A stretch of 64,000 nt of DNA from Pantoea sp. Cy-639 (GTDB taxonomy: Bacteria > Pseudomonadota > Gammaproteobacteria > Pseudomonadales > Pseudomonadaceae), in assembly GCF_011752525.1 (NCBI RefSeq), contig NZ_VWXI01000009.1, positions 62,001-126,000 on the forward strand, in the 5' to 3' direction. Below, in pieces: positions 27,281-37,008 of the stretch; the stretch's first letter is position 1, and every line of letters begins with the position of its first letter. The notes beneath the pieces are model-generated. The model had not been told where the DNA came from. It worked only from the letters and a program-made list of their open reading frames with translations, and did no database searches. The position numbers were made by a program, and so were the translations under genes.

Positions 27281-28441
27281 TCAGTTGAACAAACCGTAGA
27301 AGAACAGGCGGATGCTATCCCACATACGGCCGAAGAAACCAGCTTCCTCGACGCCGTCCAGGGCGATGAGGTCGGCGCTGTGAACCACTTTCTCGTCCAG
27401 TTTGACTTCCACTTTGCCGATCACGTCACCTTTGGCGATGGGTGCGGTCAGTTGCGGGTTCATGGTCATCGAAGCCTGCAGGCGTTTCAATTGGCCTTTA
27501 GGCATGGTCATGGTCAGATCGTTGGCCAGACCGGCCTTGACCTGACTGGTAGCGCCCTTCCATACCTGCGCCTGGGTCAGCTCGGTACCCTTCTGATAAA
27601 AGGTCTGGGTTTCGAAGAAGCGGAAGCCGTAGGTCAGCAGCTTCTGGGTCTCTGCAGCACGGGCCTGCTCGCTGTTGGTACCGAACACCACCGCGATCAG
27701 ACGCTGGCCGTCGCGCACCGCGGAAGCCACCATGCAGTAGCCAGCTTCGTCGGTGTGGCCGGTCTTCAGGCCATCGACGGTCTTGTCACGCCACAGCAGC
27801 AGGTTGCGGTTCGGCTGCTTGATGTTGTTCCAGAAGAACTCTTTCTGCGAGTAGATGGCGTAGTGCGCCGGATCTTCGTTGATGATCGCGCGGGCCAGCA
27901 GGGCCATGTCATGGGCCGAAGAGTAATGCTCCGGATTCGGCAGGCCGGTCGGGTTCATGAAGTGGCTGTTGGCCATGCCCAGGTCGGCGGCGGTCTTGTT
28001 CATCATGTCGGCGAAGGCGTCTTCGCTGCCGGCGATGTGCTCGGACAGCGCGACCGAGGCATCGTTGCCCGACTGGATGATGATGCCGTGCAGCAGGTCG
28101 CTGACGGTGACCTGGCTGCCAACCTTGATGAACATGCGCGAACCGCCGGTACGCCAGGCGTTTTCGCTGACGGTGACCGGGTCGTTCTCGCCGATCTGAC
28201 CACGGCGGATGTCCAGGGTGGCGATGTAGGCAGTCATCAGCTTGGTCAGGCTGGCTGGCGGCAGGCGCTCGTCACCGTTGTTCTCGACCAGCACGTTGCC
28301 GCTGGACGCATCCATGAGTACATAGGACTTGGCGGCCAGTTGCGGTGGTGCCGGCATCATCTGCTCCGCTGCGAAGGCAGCAGGCATGATCATCAGCAGA
28401 ACGGGCAGGCAAAGTCGTTTGGCAAGGTTGGTGATGTTCAT
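27281..28441 (-). CDS. dacA: D-alanyl-D-alanine carboxypeptidase DacA (PBP5/6)
   Basis: A 386-residue precursor with a cleavable signal (to about residue 24, PAAFA-A). The penicillin-binding motifs are Ser64-Leu-Thr-Lys67, Ser124-Gly-Asn126 and Lys226-Thr-Gly228. The C-terminal PBP5-type beta domain and amphipathic anchor (FGRMWDSIRLFFYGLFN) hold it to the outer face of the inner membrane. It trims pentapeptide side chains of murein. I chose the ATG at 28441 (MNITNLAKR), which gives a proper signal peptide; further upstream codons do not. Confidence 0.96.
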   Translation of the reverse strand: MNITNLAKRLCLPVLLMIMPAAFAAEQMMPAPPQLAAKSYVLMDASSGNVLVENNGDERLPPASLTKLMTAYIATLDIRRGQIGENDPVTVSENAWRTGGSRMFIKVGSQVTVSDLLHGIIIQSGNDASVALSEHIAGSEDAFADMMNKTAADLGMANSHFMNPTGLPNPEHYSSAHDMALLARAIINEDPAHYAIYSQKEFFWNNIKQPNRNLLLWRDKTVDGLKTGHTDEAGYCMVASAVRDGQRLIAVVFGTNSEQARAAETQKLLTYGFRFFETQTFYQKGTELTQAQVWKGATSQVKAGLANDLTMTMPKGQLKRLQASMTMNPQLTAPIAKGDVIGKVEVKLDEKVVHSADLIALDGVEEAGFFGRMWDSIRLFFYGLFN

Positions 28442-28795
28442 CCGTCTCTCGTAGATCGCTAATGGTCTGATGTTCCGCGGGCCACATCGTGTGCCCAACG
28501 CCCCGTCAGTCTAGTTTCATGGCGCAAGGCCTGGCCTGCAAAGTGCGGCGTAATGCCGCTGCGGGCAAAAGCGGCCATTGTACATACCTGTGCCCGGCAA
28601 TTCATGAACAAACCGACAGATCGATGTCGCCTGTTTCGATGCCTTTTGCTTCAGGCACGCCCCCTGCAGGAACGACCTTGCGCCGTGAAAGGATCGCAAC
28701 GCGCCCCCGGGCGACACAGATATCGCCGGGTGGCTGCCAGGCAGCCCTTTCGCGACGCAAGGCCGCTCCTACAGACTGCCGGCAACCCTCGGCGT
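28442..28795. other. Intergenic region between rlpA and dacA
   Basis: 354 bases between the dacA start and the upstream rlpA stop. It holds a REP doublet (28663-28774, listed separately) and about 220 bases that should contain the dacA promoter. I see no small gene and no convincing -10/-35 pair. Confidence 0.6.
28663..28774. repeat. REP doublet (family A) between rlpA and dacA
   Basis: CCTGCAGGAACGACCTTGCG (28663 on) and the opposed copy ending GCAAGGCCGCTCCTACAG (28757-28774) flank a centre with inner palindromes. The layout and length match 7604-7724 and 46419-46538. Confidence 0.8.
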
Positions 28796-29791
28796 TCAGT
28801 CAGTGACGACTTTCGCCTGGCCGAGGTTGGCCAGGCGAATGCTGTCCTGCGCCTGCTGGATCTCGCCCTGGCTGTTGATCGGCCCCAGGCGCACCCGGTG
28901 CAGGGTCTGCTGGTTGCGCACGATGGAGCTGATGAACACCGGCGCGCTGACCATGGTGCTGAGTTTCGAGCGCAGCAGTTCGGCGGCGTCCGGGTTGGCG
29001 AAGGCGCCGACCTGCAGGATGCTGCCGGTGCCGTTGCCCGGGACGTTGTTGCCGGCGACCTGCACCGGCACCACTGCCGCGGCATGCTGCGCTGGCGGCG
29101 GCGTCCACTGCTCGACCCGCCCGGTGCTGGCCGGGATCGGCTGGGCCTGGGCCACCTGTGGTTCCTTGAGCATCAGCGGCGGCTGCTGGCCGCGCTGGGC
29201 CCACCATTGCTGCGGGTCGATACCCTCGACGCGCACATGGGCGGTACCGATCTCGGCATAGCCAAGCTTCTTCGCCGCCGCGTAGGACAGGTCGATGATG
29301 CGGTCGGAGTAGAACGGCCCACGGTCGTTTACCCGCAGGATCACGCTACGGCCATTGGCCAGGTTGGTCACCCGCACGTAGGCCGGCAGCGGCAAGGTCT
29401 TGTGCGCGGCGCTCATGCCATAGAGGTCGTAGAGCTCGCCGTTGGCGGTGTTCTGCCCATGGAACTTGGTGCCATACCACGACGCGGTGCCCTCGGCACG
29501 GTAGCTGCGCGAGTCCTGCATCGGGTAGTAGGTCTTACCCAGCACGGTGTAGGGATTGGCCTTGTAGGCTCCGGTGTGCACGGTCGGCGTGGCGTCGGGG
29601 ATCTTGTTGACGTCCACGTCCCACCAGGGTGCGCCGTCCTTGTGGGCCCGGTTGATGTCCAGGCCTGGCTGCGCACGCACCGTGCTGCCCCCCTGCGGGG
29701 TGGGGCGGCTGGAGGAGCAACTGGTCAGGACCAGGCCCACGGCGAGGCACGTCAGCAGCTTGAAGGTGTTGCGTGTGAAGAGTTCGCGCAT
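28796..29791 (-). CDS. rlpA: Septal lytic transglycosylase RlpA
   Basis: A 331-residue lipoprotein (lipobox LTSC, lipidated Cys25). A double-psi beta-barrel domain (EGTASWYGTKFHGQNTANGE; NGRSVILRVNDRGPF; IIDLSYAAAKKLG) covers about residues 95-190. A Pro/Gln-rich linker leads to a C-terminal SPOR domain (~255-331; LQVGAFANPDAAELLRSKL). The SPOR domain targets denuded glycan at the division septum. In P. aeruginosa RlpA cleaves peptide-free glycan strands to allow daughter-cell separation. It is followed directly by the REP-containing gap and dacA. Confidence 0.95.
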   Translation of the reverse strand: MRELFTRNTFKLLTCLAVGLVLTSCSSSRPTPQGGSTVRAQPGLDINRAHKDGAPWWDVDVNKIPDATPTVHTGAYKANPYTVLGKTYYPMQDSRSYRAEGTASWYGTKFHGQNTANGELYDLYGMSAAHKTLPLPAYVRVTNLANGRSVILRVNDRGPFYSDRIIDLSYAAAKKLGYAEIGTAHVRVEGIDPQQWWAQRGQQPPLMLKEPQVAQAQPIPASTGRVEQWTPPPAQHAAAVVPVQVAGNNVPGNGTGSILQVGAFANPDAAELLRSKLSTMVSAPVFISSIVRNQQTLHRVRLGPINSQGEIQQAQDSIRLANLGQAKVVTD

Positions 29792-30802
29792 TTACTTGGG
29801 GCCCCGTGCCAGAACCAGTTGCTCCGCCAACTGATGCACCGCCATGGCGTACATCACGCTGCGGTTGTAGCGCGTGATCGCATAGAAGTTCTTCAGGCCC
29901 ATCCAGTACTCCGGACCATTCTCGCCTTCCAGGCGGAAGGCCGTGACCGGCAGATCATCGCGCAGCGCATCATGACTCGACCAGCCCAGCGCCCGCAACT
30001 CCCCGACCGTTTTCACCGGCTCGATGCCGGTGGTCAGGCCTTCGTCGGCGCGCTCGCCGCGCACCAGCGCGCGGCTGACCACCGGCTCGCCGGCCACCCA
30101 GCCATGCAGCTTGAAGTAGTTGGCGACACTGCCGATGGCATCGTCCGGGTTGTTCCAGATATTGATATGGCCGTCGCCATCGAAGTCCACCGCATAGGCG
30201 CGGAAGCTGCTCGGCATGAACTGCGGCAGGCCCATGGCCCCGGCATAGGACCCCTTGAGCGTCAGCGGATCGAGCTGTTCCTCGCGGGCCAGCAGGAGGA
30301 ACTCGCGCAGCTCCTTGCGAAAGAAGTCGGCACGTGGCGGGTAGTCGAAGCCCAGGGTCGACAGTGCATCGATGACCCGGTAGTTGCCGGTGTTGCGACC
30401 GAAGAAGGTCTCCACGCCGATGATCGACACGATGTATTGCGCCGGCACGCCGTATTCCTGCTCGGCACGCGCCAGGGCCGCCTCGTGCTGGCGCCAGAAG
30501 TCCACCCCGCGGGCGATCCGCGCGTCGGTGATGAACATCGGGCGGTATTCCTTCCACGGTTTGACCCGCTCGGCCGGCCGCGAGATCGCGTCGAGGATCG
30601 ACTGCTTGCGCTGCACCTCATGGAACACGCCCATCAGTTGCTCACCGGCGAAGCCGTAGTCGCGGGTCATCTCGCCGACGAACTCGGCCACCTGGGGCGA
30701 ACCGTCGTAATCGCCGGCCAGCGCCTGCTGGACAGCGCCGAACAGGCCCACCGCGCCGATCCACGGCACACAACGGGCAGCCCAGCCACGCACTGCTTGC
30801 AT
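29792..30802 (-). CDS. mltB: Membrane-bound lytic transglycosylase B (MltB)
   Basis: A 336-residue periplasmic transglycosylase. The N-terminus is a signal sequence (WIGAVGLFGAVQQALA-GD) with no obvious lipobox, so this form may be soluble. Catalytic Glu131 lies in IIGVETFFGRN; SYAGAMGLPQFMPSSFRAYA and DFDGDGHINIWNN are the family motifs. I chose the ATG at 30802, with GGTGA eight bases upstream; longer readings run into rodA in another frame. It lies in the mrdA-rodA-mltB-rlpA wall-elongation cluster. Confidence 0.94.
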   Translation of the reverse strand: MQAVRGWAARCVPWIGAVGLFGAVQQALAGDYDGSPQVAEFVGEMTRDYGFAGEQLMGVFHEVQRKQSILDAISRPAERVKPWKEYRPMFITDARIARGVDFWRQHEAALARAEQEYGVPAQYIVSIIGVETFFGRNTGNYRVIDALSTLGFDYPPRADFFRKELREFLLLAREEQLDPLTLKGSYAGAMGLPQFMPSSFRAYAVDFDGDGHINIWNNPDDAIGSVANYFKLHGWVAGEPVVSRALVRGERADEGLTTGIEPVKTVGELRALGWSSHDALRDDLPVTAFRLEGENGPEYWMGLKNFYAITRYNRSVMYAMAVHQLAEQLVLARGPK

Positions 30803-30819
30803 GAAATTCTTCACCTTTT

Positions 30820-31965
30820 TCAAACCTGTGCGATCCACTTGCGGTGCGTGTGGATCGACATCAGAACGCCAAACGCTGACAGCAGCGTCACCAACGAAGT
30901 TCCGCCATAGCTGATGAAGGGCAGCGGCACGCCCACCACGGGCAGAAGGCCGCTGACCATACCGATATTGACGAACACATAAACAAAGAAGGTCATGGTC
31001 AGGCTGCCCGCAAGCAGCTTGCCGAACAGGGTCTGGGCCTGGGCGGTGATCATCAGGCCGCGGCCGATCAGCAGCAGGTAGATGATCAGCAGCAGGCAGA
31101 TGCCGACCAGACCGAACTCCTCGCCGAGCACGGCGATGATGAAGTCGGTATGGCTCTCGGGCAGGAAGTCCAGGTGCGACTGGGTGCCCAGCAGCCAGCC
31201 CTTGCCGAAGACACCGCCGGAGCCGATGGCCGCCTTGGACTGGATGATGTTCCAGCCAGTGCCCAGCGGGTCGCTCTCCGGGTCGAGGAAGGTCAGCACG
31301 CGTTGCTTCTGGTAGTCGTGCATGACGAAGAACCACATGGCCACCGCCACCGGCACCGCCGCTGTCACCACGCTGATGATCCAGCGCCAGCGCAGGCCGC
31401 CCATGAACAGCACGAAGGCGCCGGAGGCGAGGATCAGCAGCGCCGTGCCCAGGTCGGGCTGGCGCACGATGAGGATGAACGGCATGCCGATCAGAACCAG
31501 GCTGATCAGCACGTGCTTGAGATGCGGCGGCAAGGTGCGCTTGGACAGGTACCAGGCGATGGTCGCCGGCATGATGATCTTCATGAACTCCGAGGGCTGG
31601 AAGCGAATCACCCCGGGAATGTTGATCCAGCGCGTGGCGCCCATGGCGTTGTGGCCCATCACGTCCACCACCACCAGCAGCATGACCCCAATCAGGTAGG
31701 CCAGCGGCACCCAGCGTGCCATGAAACGCGGCTCCAGCTGGGCGATGACGAACATCGACACCAGGCCGATGCCGAACGACGTGGCCTGCTTCATCAGCAG
31801 GTCCCAGTTCTTGCCGCTGGCCGAATACAGCACGAACAGGCTGCCGGCGGCCAGGGTCAGCAGGATGAGCAGCAAGGGGCCGTCGACATGGATGCGCTGC
31901 AGGAAGCTGGCGCGCCTGCGCATCACGTCCTCGCTGGAGAGCATGCGATCGAAATTGTTCTTCAC
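30820..31965 (-). CDS. rodA: Rod-shape glycosyltransferase RodA (MrdB)
   Basis: A 381-residue SEDS-family protein with about ten transmembrane helices. Conserved SEDS segments are present: WINIPGVIRFQPSEFMKI with the catalytic-site-adjacent sequence, RQPDLGTALLI with the catalytic Asp, and the large loop SDPLGTGWNIIQSKAAIGSGG followed by FLPESHTDFIIAVLGEEFG. RodA polymerises lateral-wall glycan with PBP2. The start at 31965 overlaps the mrdA stop as ATGA, giving an N-terminus (MKNNFDRMLSSEDVMRRR) a little longer than that of some annotated homologues. Confidence 0.96.
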   Translation of the reverse strand: MKNNFDRMLSSEDVMRRRASFLQRIHVDGPLLLILLTLAAGSLFVLYSASGKNWDLLMKQATSFGIGLVSMFVIAQLEPRFMARWVPLAYLIGVMLLVVVDVMGHNAMGATRWINIPGVIRFQPSEFMKIIMPATIAWYLSKRTLPPHLKHVLISLVLIGMPFILIVRQPDLGTALLILASGAFVLFMGGLRWRWIISVVTAAVPVAVAMWFFVMHDYQKQRVLTFLDPESDPLGTGWNIIQSKAAIGSGGVFGKGWLLGTQSHLDFLPESHTDFIIAVLGEEFGLVGICLLLIIYLLLIGRGLMITAQAQTLFGKLLAGSLTMTFFVYVFVNIGMVSGLLPVVGVPLPFISYGGTSLVTLLSAFGVLMSIHTHRKWIAQV

Positions 31966-33860
31966 GGGGCCGGTTCCTCGGCGACTGTGGCGGGGCCGGA
32001 CTCGGACTTGAGCCGGCCATTCTCGTCGAGCAGCCAGGCGTCCATGACCTGACGTACCACGGGGGCGGCGACACCAGAGCCGGACTCACCGTTCTCGACC
32101 ATCACCGAAACCACGATCTTCGGGGCTTCGGCGGGGGCGAAGGCAACGAACAGGGCATGGTCGCGGTGCCGTTCCTGGAGCTTGTTGCGGTCGTATTTCT
32201 CGCCTTGCTTGATCGCTACCACCTGGGCGGTACCGCTCTTGCCGGCGATGCGGTAGGGCGAGCCGATGGCGGCCTTGCGCGCGGTACCACGGGCACCGTG
32301 CATCACCTGCTCCATGCCATGGGTGACCTTGGCCCAGTCGGACTTGTCGCGCAGGACGATGTTCTCCATCGGGTTCTCGTCCACCGGCGCCTGGCCCTCG
32401 ATGGTCTTGGCCAGGTGCGGACGGTTCCACACGCCCTTGTTGGCAATCAGCGCAGTCGCCTGGGCCAGTTGCAATGGTGTGGTCTGCATGTAGCCCTGGC
32501 CGATGCCGAGGATCAGGGTCTCACCCGGGAACCAGGCCTGGCGGCGGGTGGCGCGCTTCCATTCGCGAGACGGCATCAGGCCCGGGGATTCCTCGAACAT
32601 GTCCAGGGCGACCTTCTGCCCGACACCGAAGCGGTTCATGTAGGTCGACAGCCGATCGATGCCCATCTTGTGCGCAAGATCGTAGAAGTAGGTGTCGTTC
32701 GAACGCATGATCGCCACATCGAGGTCTACCCAGCCGTCGCCATAACGGTTCCAGTTACGGTACTTGTGGTCGTAGTTGGGCAGTTGGTAGTAGCCCGGGT
32801 CGAACACCCGAGTCGAGGCGGTGACCACGCCACTGTCGAGGCCGGCAATGGCCACCGCCGGCTTGATCGTCGAGCCCGGCGGGTACAGGCCGCGCAAGAC
32901 CCGGTTGAACAGCGGGCGGTCGATCGAGTCACGCAGCTCGGCGTAGGCCTTGAAGCTGATGCCGGTGACGAACAGGTTGGGGTCGAAGCTCGGCTGGCTG
33001 ACCATCGCCAGGACCTCGCCGGTACGCGGATCGAGCGCCACGATCGCCCCACGGCGGCCGCCGAGGGCTTGCTCGGCGGCTTCCTGCAGCTTGATGTCGA
33101 GGCTCAGCACGATGTCCTTGCCCGGCTTCGGATCGGTGCGTTTGAGCACCCGCAGGACCCGGCCACGGGCGTTGGTCTCGACTTCCTCGTAGCCCACCTG
33201 GCCATGCAGGTCGTCTTCGTAGAAGCGCTCGATGCCGGTCTTGCCGATATGGTGGGTACCGCTGTAGTTCACCGTGTCGAGGGTCTTGAGTTCCTTCTCG
33301 TTGATCCGCCCCACGTAGCCCACCGAATGGGCGAAGTGCGCTCCCTGCGGATAGTGACGCACCAGCTGCGCGACCACCTCCACACCAGGCAGCCGGAACT
33401 GGTTCACGGCAATGCGGGCGATCTGTTCCTCGGTGAGCTCGAACAGGATCGGCACCGGCTCGAACGGCCGGCGCCCCTGCTTCATGCGCTTCTCGAACAG
33501 TGCCCGGTCATCGGGGGTGAGCCCCAGGACCTCGACGATCACGTCGAGCACCTGCGGCCAGCTACCGGGATTGCCGGCACGCTCGCGGGTCATGACCAGG
33601 CTGAAGCTTGGGCGGTTGTCGGCGACCACCACGCCGTTGCGGTCGAAGATCAAGCCGCGGGTCGGCGGAATCGGCTGCACATGCACCCGGTTGTTCTCCG
33701 ACAGCGTCGAATGGTAGTCGTACTGGATCACCTGCAGGTAATACAGACGGGCGATCAACGCGCAAACGAGCAGCACCACCGCAATGGCGCCCACGACCAC
33801 GCGGTTACGCACCAGGCGGGCGTCTTTCTCGTGGTCCTTGAGGCGGATCTGCTGCGGCAT
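31962..33860 (-). CDS. mrdA: Penicillin-binding protein 2 (MrdA)
   Basis: A 632-residue bitopic transpeptidase for cell elongation. One N-terminal membrane helix (VVGAIAVVLLVCALIARLYYL) precedes the pedestal domain. The transpeptidase motifs are LYPPGSTIKPAVAIAG (Ser and Lys of SxxK), RSNDTYF (SxN), and AGKSGTAQ (KSG). It works as a complex with RodA, whose gene overlaps its 3' end. It is followed upstream by rlmH, 16 bases away. Confidence 0.97.
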   Translation of the reverse strand: MPQQIRLKDHEKDARLVRNRVVVGAIAVVLLVCALIARLYYLQVIQYDYHSTLSENNRVHVQPIPPTRGLIFDRNGVVVADNRPSFSLVMTRERAGNPGSWPQVLDVIVEVLGLTPDDRALFEKRMKQGRRPFEPVPILFELTEEQIARIAVNQFRLPGVEVVAQLVRHYPQGAHFAHSVGYVGRINEKELKTLDTVNYSGTHHIGKTGIERFYEDDLHGQVGYEEVETNARGRVLRVLKRTDPKPGKDIVLSLDIKLQEAAEQALGGRRGAIVALDPRTGEVLAMVSQPSFDPNLFVTGISFKAYAELRDSIDRPLFNRVLRGLYPPGSTIKPAVAIAGLDSGVVTASTRVFDPGYYQLPNYDHKYRNWNRYGDGWVDLDVAIMRSNDTYFYDLAHKMGIDRLSTYMNRFGVGQKVALDMFEESPGLMPSREWKRATRRQAWFPGETLILGIGQGYMQTTPLQLAQATALIANKGVWNRPHLAKTIEGQAPVDENPMENIVLRDKSDWAKVTHGMEQVMHGARGTARKAAIGSPYRIAGKSGTAQVVAIKQGEKYDRNKLQERHRDHALFVAFAPAEAPKIVVSVMVENGESGSGVAAPVVRQVMDAWLLDENGRLKSESGPATVAEEPAP

Positions 33861-33876
33861 CGGGCGGCTTACGGTT

Positions 33877-34344
33877 TCATTTGTGGTAGGGATGCCCGGA
33901 CAACACGGTCCAGGCCCGATAGATCTGCTCGCCGATGAGTATCCTTACCAACGGGTGCGGCAAGGTCAGCGGCGACAGCGACCAGCGCTGCTCGCTGCGG
34001 GCGCAGACCTCCGGCGCCAGCCCTTCCGGGCCACCCACCATCAGGTTGACCGTTCGCGCATCCAGGCGCCAACGGTCCAGCTCGCCAGCCAGTTGCTCGG
34101 TGCTCCAGGGCTTGCCATGGACCTCGAGGGTGACGATGCGTTCCCCTGGCTGCACCTTGCTCAACATCGCCTCGCCCTCCTGACGGATCAGGCGGGCGAC
34201 GTCGGCGTTCTTGCCACGGGTATTCAGCGGTATTTCCACCAGCTCGAGCGCAAGCTCCGGGGGCAGGCGCTTGGCATACTCATGCCAGCCTTCCTCGACC
34301 CACTTGGGCATGCGCGAACCGACCGCGATCAGGCGCAGACGCAT
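33877..34344 (-). CDS. rlmH: 23S rRNA pseudouridine-1915 N3-methyltransferase RlmH
   Basis: A 155-residue SPOUT-fold methyltransferase that modifies pseudouridine 1915 in helix 69 of 23S rRNA. The knot signature is at the C-terminus: [39 protein letters not shown] split across the trefoil, ending GHPYHK. The N-terminus [19 protein letters not shown] is typical. It sits between rsfS and mrdA, a common arrangement in gammaproteobacteria. Confidence 0.97.
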   Translation of the reverse strand: MRLRLIAVGSRMPKWVEEGWHEYAKRLPPELALELVEIPLNTRGKNADVARLIRQEGEAMLSKVQPGERIVTLEVHGKPWSTEQLAGELDRWRLDARTVNLMVGGPEGLAPEVCARSEQRWSLSPLTLPHPLVRILIGEQIYRAWTVLSGHPYHK

Positions 34345-34353
34345 GGCGCGACC

Positions 34354-34782
34354 TTACTCGCGACCCTTGAGCTTGTCGGCATACTCGTGGGCATGCTCCG
34401 GGCTGTGGTGCTTGCCGTCGGCCGAGCGGCTCTGCTCGGCGCCCAGCCACAGGCGCTCCAGGTCGTAGAACTGACGGGCGGCGGCAGTCATCATGTGCAC
34501 GATGACATCGTTCAGGTCGAGCAGCACCCAGTCGCTGTCGCCCTTGCCTTCTTCGCCCAGCGGCTGCACGCCCTTGGCCTTGACCGCTTCACGAACTTTT
34601 TCCAGCATCGCGCTGATCTGGCGGTTGGAAGTACCGGTGGCGATGATCATGTAGTCGGTCAGGCTGTGCTTGTCACGCACGTCGATGACCTGGATGTCCT
34701 GGGCCTTGACGTCTTCCAGCGCGACCTTGGTCAGTTCGACCAGCTCTTCGCCACTGATGCCATTGATTTTCTGCTTGGTCAT
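34354..34782 (-). CDS. rsfS: Ribosome silencing factor RsfS
   Basis: A 142-residue Iojap/RsfS protein that binds ribosomal protein L14 and blocks subunit joining during starvation. Family segments are DVRDKHSLTDYMIIATGTSNRQ and GDSDWVLLDLNDVIVHMM, with ARQFYDLERLW. I chose the ATG at 34782 (MTKQKINGIS); an in-frame ATG twelve codons upstream lacks family support. The ~25-residue tail (SRSADGKHHSPEHAHEYADK) is a His-rich pseudomonad extension. It is co-directional with nadD and rlmH. Confidence 0.95.
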   Translation of the reverse strand: MTKQKINGISGEELVELTKVALEDVKAQDIQVIDVRDKHSLTDYMIIATGTSNRQISAMLEKVREAVKAKGVQPLGEEGKGDSDWVLLDLNDVIVHMMTAAARQFYDLERLWLGAEQSRSADGKHHSPEHAHEYADKLKGRE

Positions 34783-34826
34783 ATAAAACTCGTTCAACTC
34801 ATTAAGTGAGGCGCCCACAGGCGCCG

Positions 34827-35486
34827 TCAGTTGGACGCACGATACAGGTCGTGCGCCTCGATGTAGGCCAGTACTGCGTCCGGCACCAGGAACCGCACCG
34901 ACTTGCCGCTGGCCAGCAGCTGTCGGATCTGCGTGGCGGACACCGCGAGCGGCGTCTGCCAGACGAACGAAATGTGCCCCGCCGGGCCGGACATGGCGGT
35001 GGGATCGCTCTCCGAGCGCGCCGCCAGCAGGTTGCGCAGCTCGTCAGGGGGTTCGACATCGGCATCCGGGCGTTGCAGCACCAGGATGTGACAGTGTTGC
35101 AGCAATTCTTCCCAGCGATGCCAGCTGGGCAGACCGCAGAACGCGTCCCAGCCCAGCACCAGGAACAACTGGTCGTGCGCATTCAACTGCGCACGGATCG
35201 ATTCGAGGGTATCGATGGTGTACGACGGCTTGTCGCGCGCCAGTTCGCGGGCATCGACACTCAGGCAGCCGACCCCGGCTACCGCGCTACGCACCATGGC
35301 CAGCCGGTCCTCGGCCGCCACCTGCGGCGTGTCGCGGTGCGGCGGACGGGCATTGGGCAACAGGCGCAGTTCGTCCAGGCGCATGAACTCGGCCACTTCC
35401 AGCGCACTGCGCAGGTGACCGATATGCACCGGGTCGAATGTGCCGCCGAGAATGCCGACGCGCCGGACCGCTACCGCCTTGCTCAA
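34827..35486 (-). CDS. nadD: Nicotinate-mononucleotide adenylyltransferase NadD
   Basis: A 219-residue nucleotidyltransferase making deamido-NAD. It has [16 protein letters not shown] with the HIGH motif, PNARPPHRD, and the C-terminal [20 protein letters not shown] (SxTxxR). I placed the start at the TTG at 35486, which lies just after the proA stop (TGAGTTG) with AGGAG ten bases upstream and gives the usual N-terminus ([11 protein letters not shown]). An ATG at 35519 inside proA is an alternative that would add 11 residues. Confidence 0.93.
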   Translation of the reverse strand: MSKAVAVRRVGILGGTFDPVHIGHLRSALEVAEFMRLDELRLLPNARPPHRDTPQVAAEDRLAMVRSAVAGVGCLSVDARELARDKPSYTIDTLESIRAQLNAHDQLFLVLGWDAFCGLPSWHRWEELLQHCHILVLQRPDADVEPPDELRNLLAARSESDPTAMSGPAGHISFVWQTPLAVSATQIRQLLASGKSVRFLVPDAVLAYIEAHDLYRASN

Positions 35487-35487
35487 C

Positions 35488-36759
35488 TCAGCAGGACTCC
35501 TGGCCGCGCAGCTGGCCATCGCCGATCACCACGTACTTCTCGCAGGTCAGGCCTTCCAGGCCGACCGGGCCGCGGGCATGCAGCTTGTCGGTGGAAATGC
35601 CGATCTCCGCGCCCAGGCCATACTCGAAGCCATCGGCGAAGCAGGTCGGGGTGTTGAGCATGACCGACGCCGAGTCGACCTCGGCCATGAAGCGCCGGGC
35701 CTGGCCCTGGTGCTCGGTGATGATCGAGTCGGTGTGGTGCGAGCCGTAGTGGTTGATGTGCTCGATGGCCTGGTCCAACCCGTCGACGACGCGAATCGAC
35801 AGGATCGCATCGAGGTATTCGGTCTGCCAGTCGGCCTCGCTGGCCGGCTTGGCGTCGATGATCGCCCGGGTGCGCTCGCATCCGCGCAGTTCCACGCCCT
35901 TCTCCAGGAAGCGGCGAGCCATCTCCGGCAGGAAGCGCTCGGCGACCTGGGCATCGACCAGCAGGGTCTCCATGGCGCCACAGATACCGTAGCGGTAGGT
36001 CTTGGCGTTGAATGCCACGCGCCAGGCCTTGTCCAGCTCGGCATGCTGGTCGACGAACACATGGCAGATACCGTCCAGGTGCTTGATCACCGGTACCCGG
36101 GCATCACGGCTGATACGCTCGATCAGGCCACGTCCGCCACGCGGGACAATGACATCGACGAACTCCGGCATGCTGATCAACGCACCGACCGCCTCGCGGT
36201 CGGTGGTCTCGACCACCTGCACCACCGCCGGCGGCAAGCCGGCCTCGGCCAGGCCACGCTGGATGCAGGTGGCAATGGCACGGTTGGAGTGGATGGCTTC
36301 GGAGCCGCCGCGCAGGATGGTGGCGTTACCCGATTTCAGGCACAGGCTGGCGGCGTCGATGGTCACGTTGGGGCGCGATTCGTAGATGATGCCGATGACG
36401 CCCAGGGGCACGCGCATCTTGCCGACCTGGATGCCCGACGGCCGGTAGCTCATGTCACGAATGGCGCCGACCGGGTCCGGCAATGCAGCCACCTGGCGCA
36501 GCCCGGTGATCATGCCGTCGATGCGCGCCGGCGTCAGTGCCAGACGATCGAGCAACGCCGGTTCCAGGCCATTGGCGCGGCCGGCGGCGAGGTCCTGCTC
36601 ATTGGCTGCAGTGAGCACGTCGCGTGCGGCGTCCAGGGCGTCGGCAGCCGCCTGCAGGGCGCGGTTCTTCTGCGCGGTGCTGGCACGGCCGATCACCCGC
36701 GAGGCCTCACGGGCGGCGCGACCCAGGCGGGTCATGTAGTCAAGAACGGACTCAGTCAT
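35488..36759 (-). CDS. proA: Gamma-glutamyl phosphate reductase ProA
   Basis: A 423-residue aldehyde-dehydrogenase-fold enzyme making glutamate semialdehyde in proline synthesis. The start at 36759 ([16 protein letters not shown]) gives the family N-terminus. Visible marks are [51 protein letters not shown], and the catalytic-Cys region in [16 protein letters not shown]. It is followed directly by nadD. Only about 250 bases separate it from the divergent mpg gene. Confidence 0.97.
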   Translation of the reverse strand: MTESVLDYMTRLGRAAREASRVIGRASTAQKNRALQAAADALDAARDVLTAANEQDLAAGRANGLEPALLDRLALTPARIDGMITGLRQVAALPDPVGAIRDMSYRPSGIQVGKMRVPLGVIGIIYESRPNVTIDAASLCLKSGNATILRGGSEAIHSNRAIATCIQRGLAEAGLPPAVVQVVETTDREAVGALISMPEFVDVIVPRGGRGLIERISRDARVPVIKHLDGICHVFVDQHAELDKAWRVAFNAKTYRYGICGAMETLLVDAQVAERFLPEMARRFLEKGVELRGCERTRAIIDAKPASEADWQTEYLDAILSIRVVDGLDQAIEHINHYGSHHTDSIITEHQGQARRFMAEVDSASVMLNTPTCFADGFEYGLGAEIGISTDKLHARGPVGLEGLTCEKYVVIGDGQLRGQESC

Positions 36760-37008
36760 GGGCTCGGTGTCTTGGCAAAGGGGAAATCGGCTGATTATAA
36801 CTGGAGCGCTCGGGTACGCCCAGCGGCGGGAGGCGGATGGTAGAAAATGACTGCTCCAATGTGCAGTAAAGATGTAACCACCCGTATCTCCATCGCCCTG
36901 GAGCCAGGCATGGCGGGCTCTTGCAGCGAAGGTTGTCGCTGTTGATTCAGCCTCGATTAAGCCATTCGTTGCTATCATTCGCGCCATGACAGCCCACGAA
37001 GCGCCCGC

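Noticed and set aside
29792..32089. A 765-codon frame reading through mltB from inside rodA
   Set aside because: Only the last 336 codons match MltB; the upstream part is a frame shadow of rodA, and a proper start with a ribosome-binding site is at 30802.
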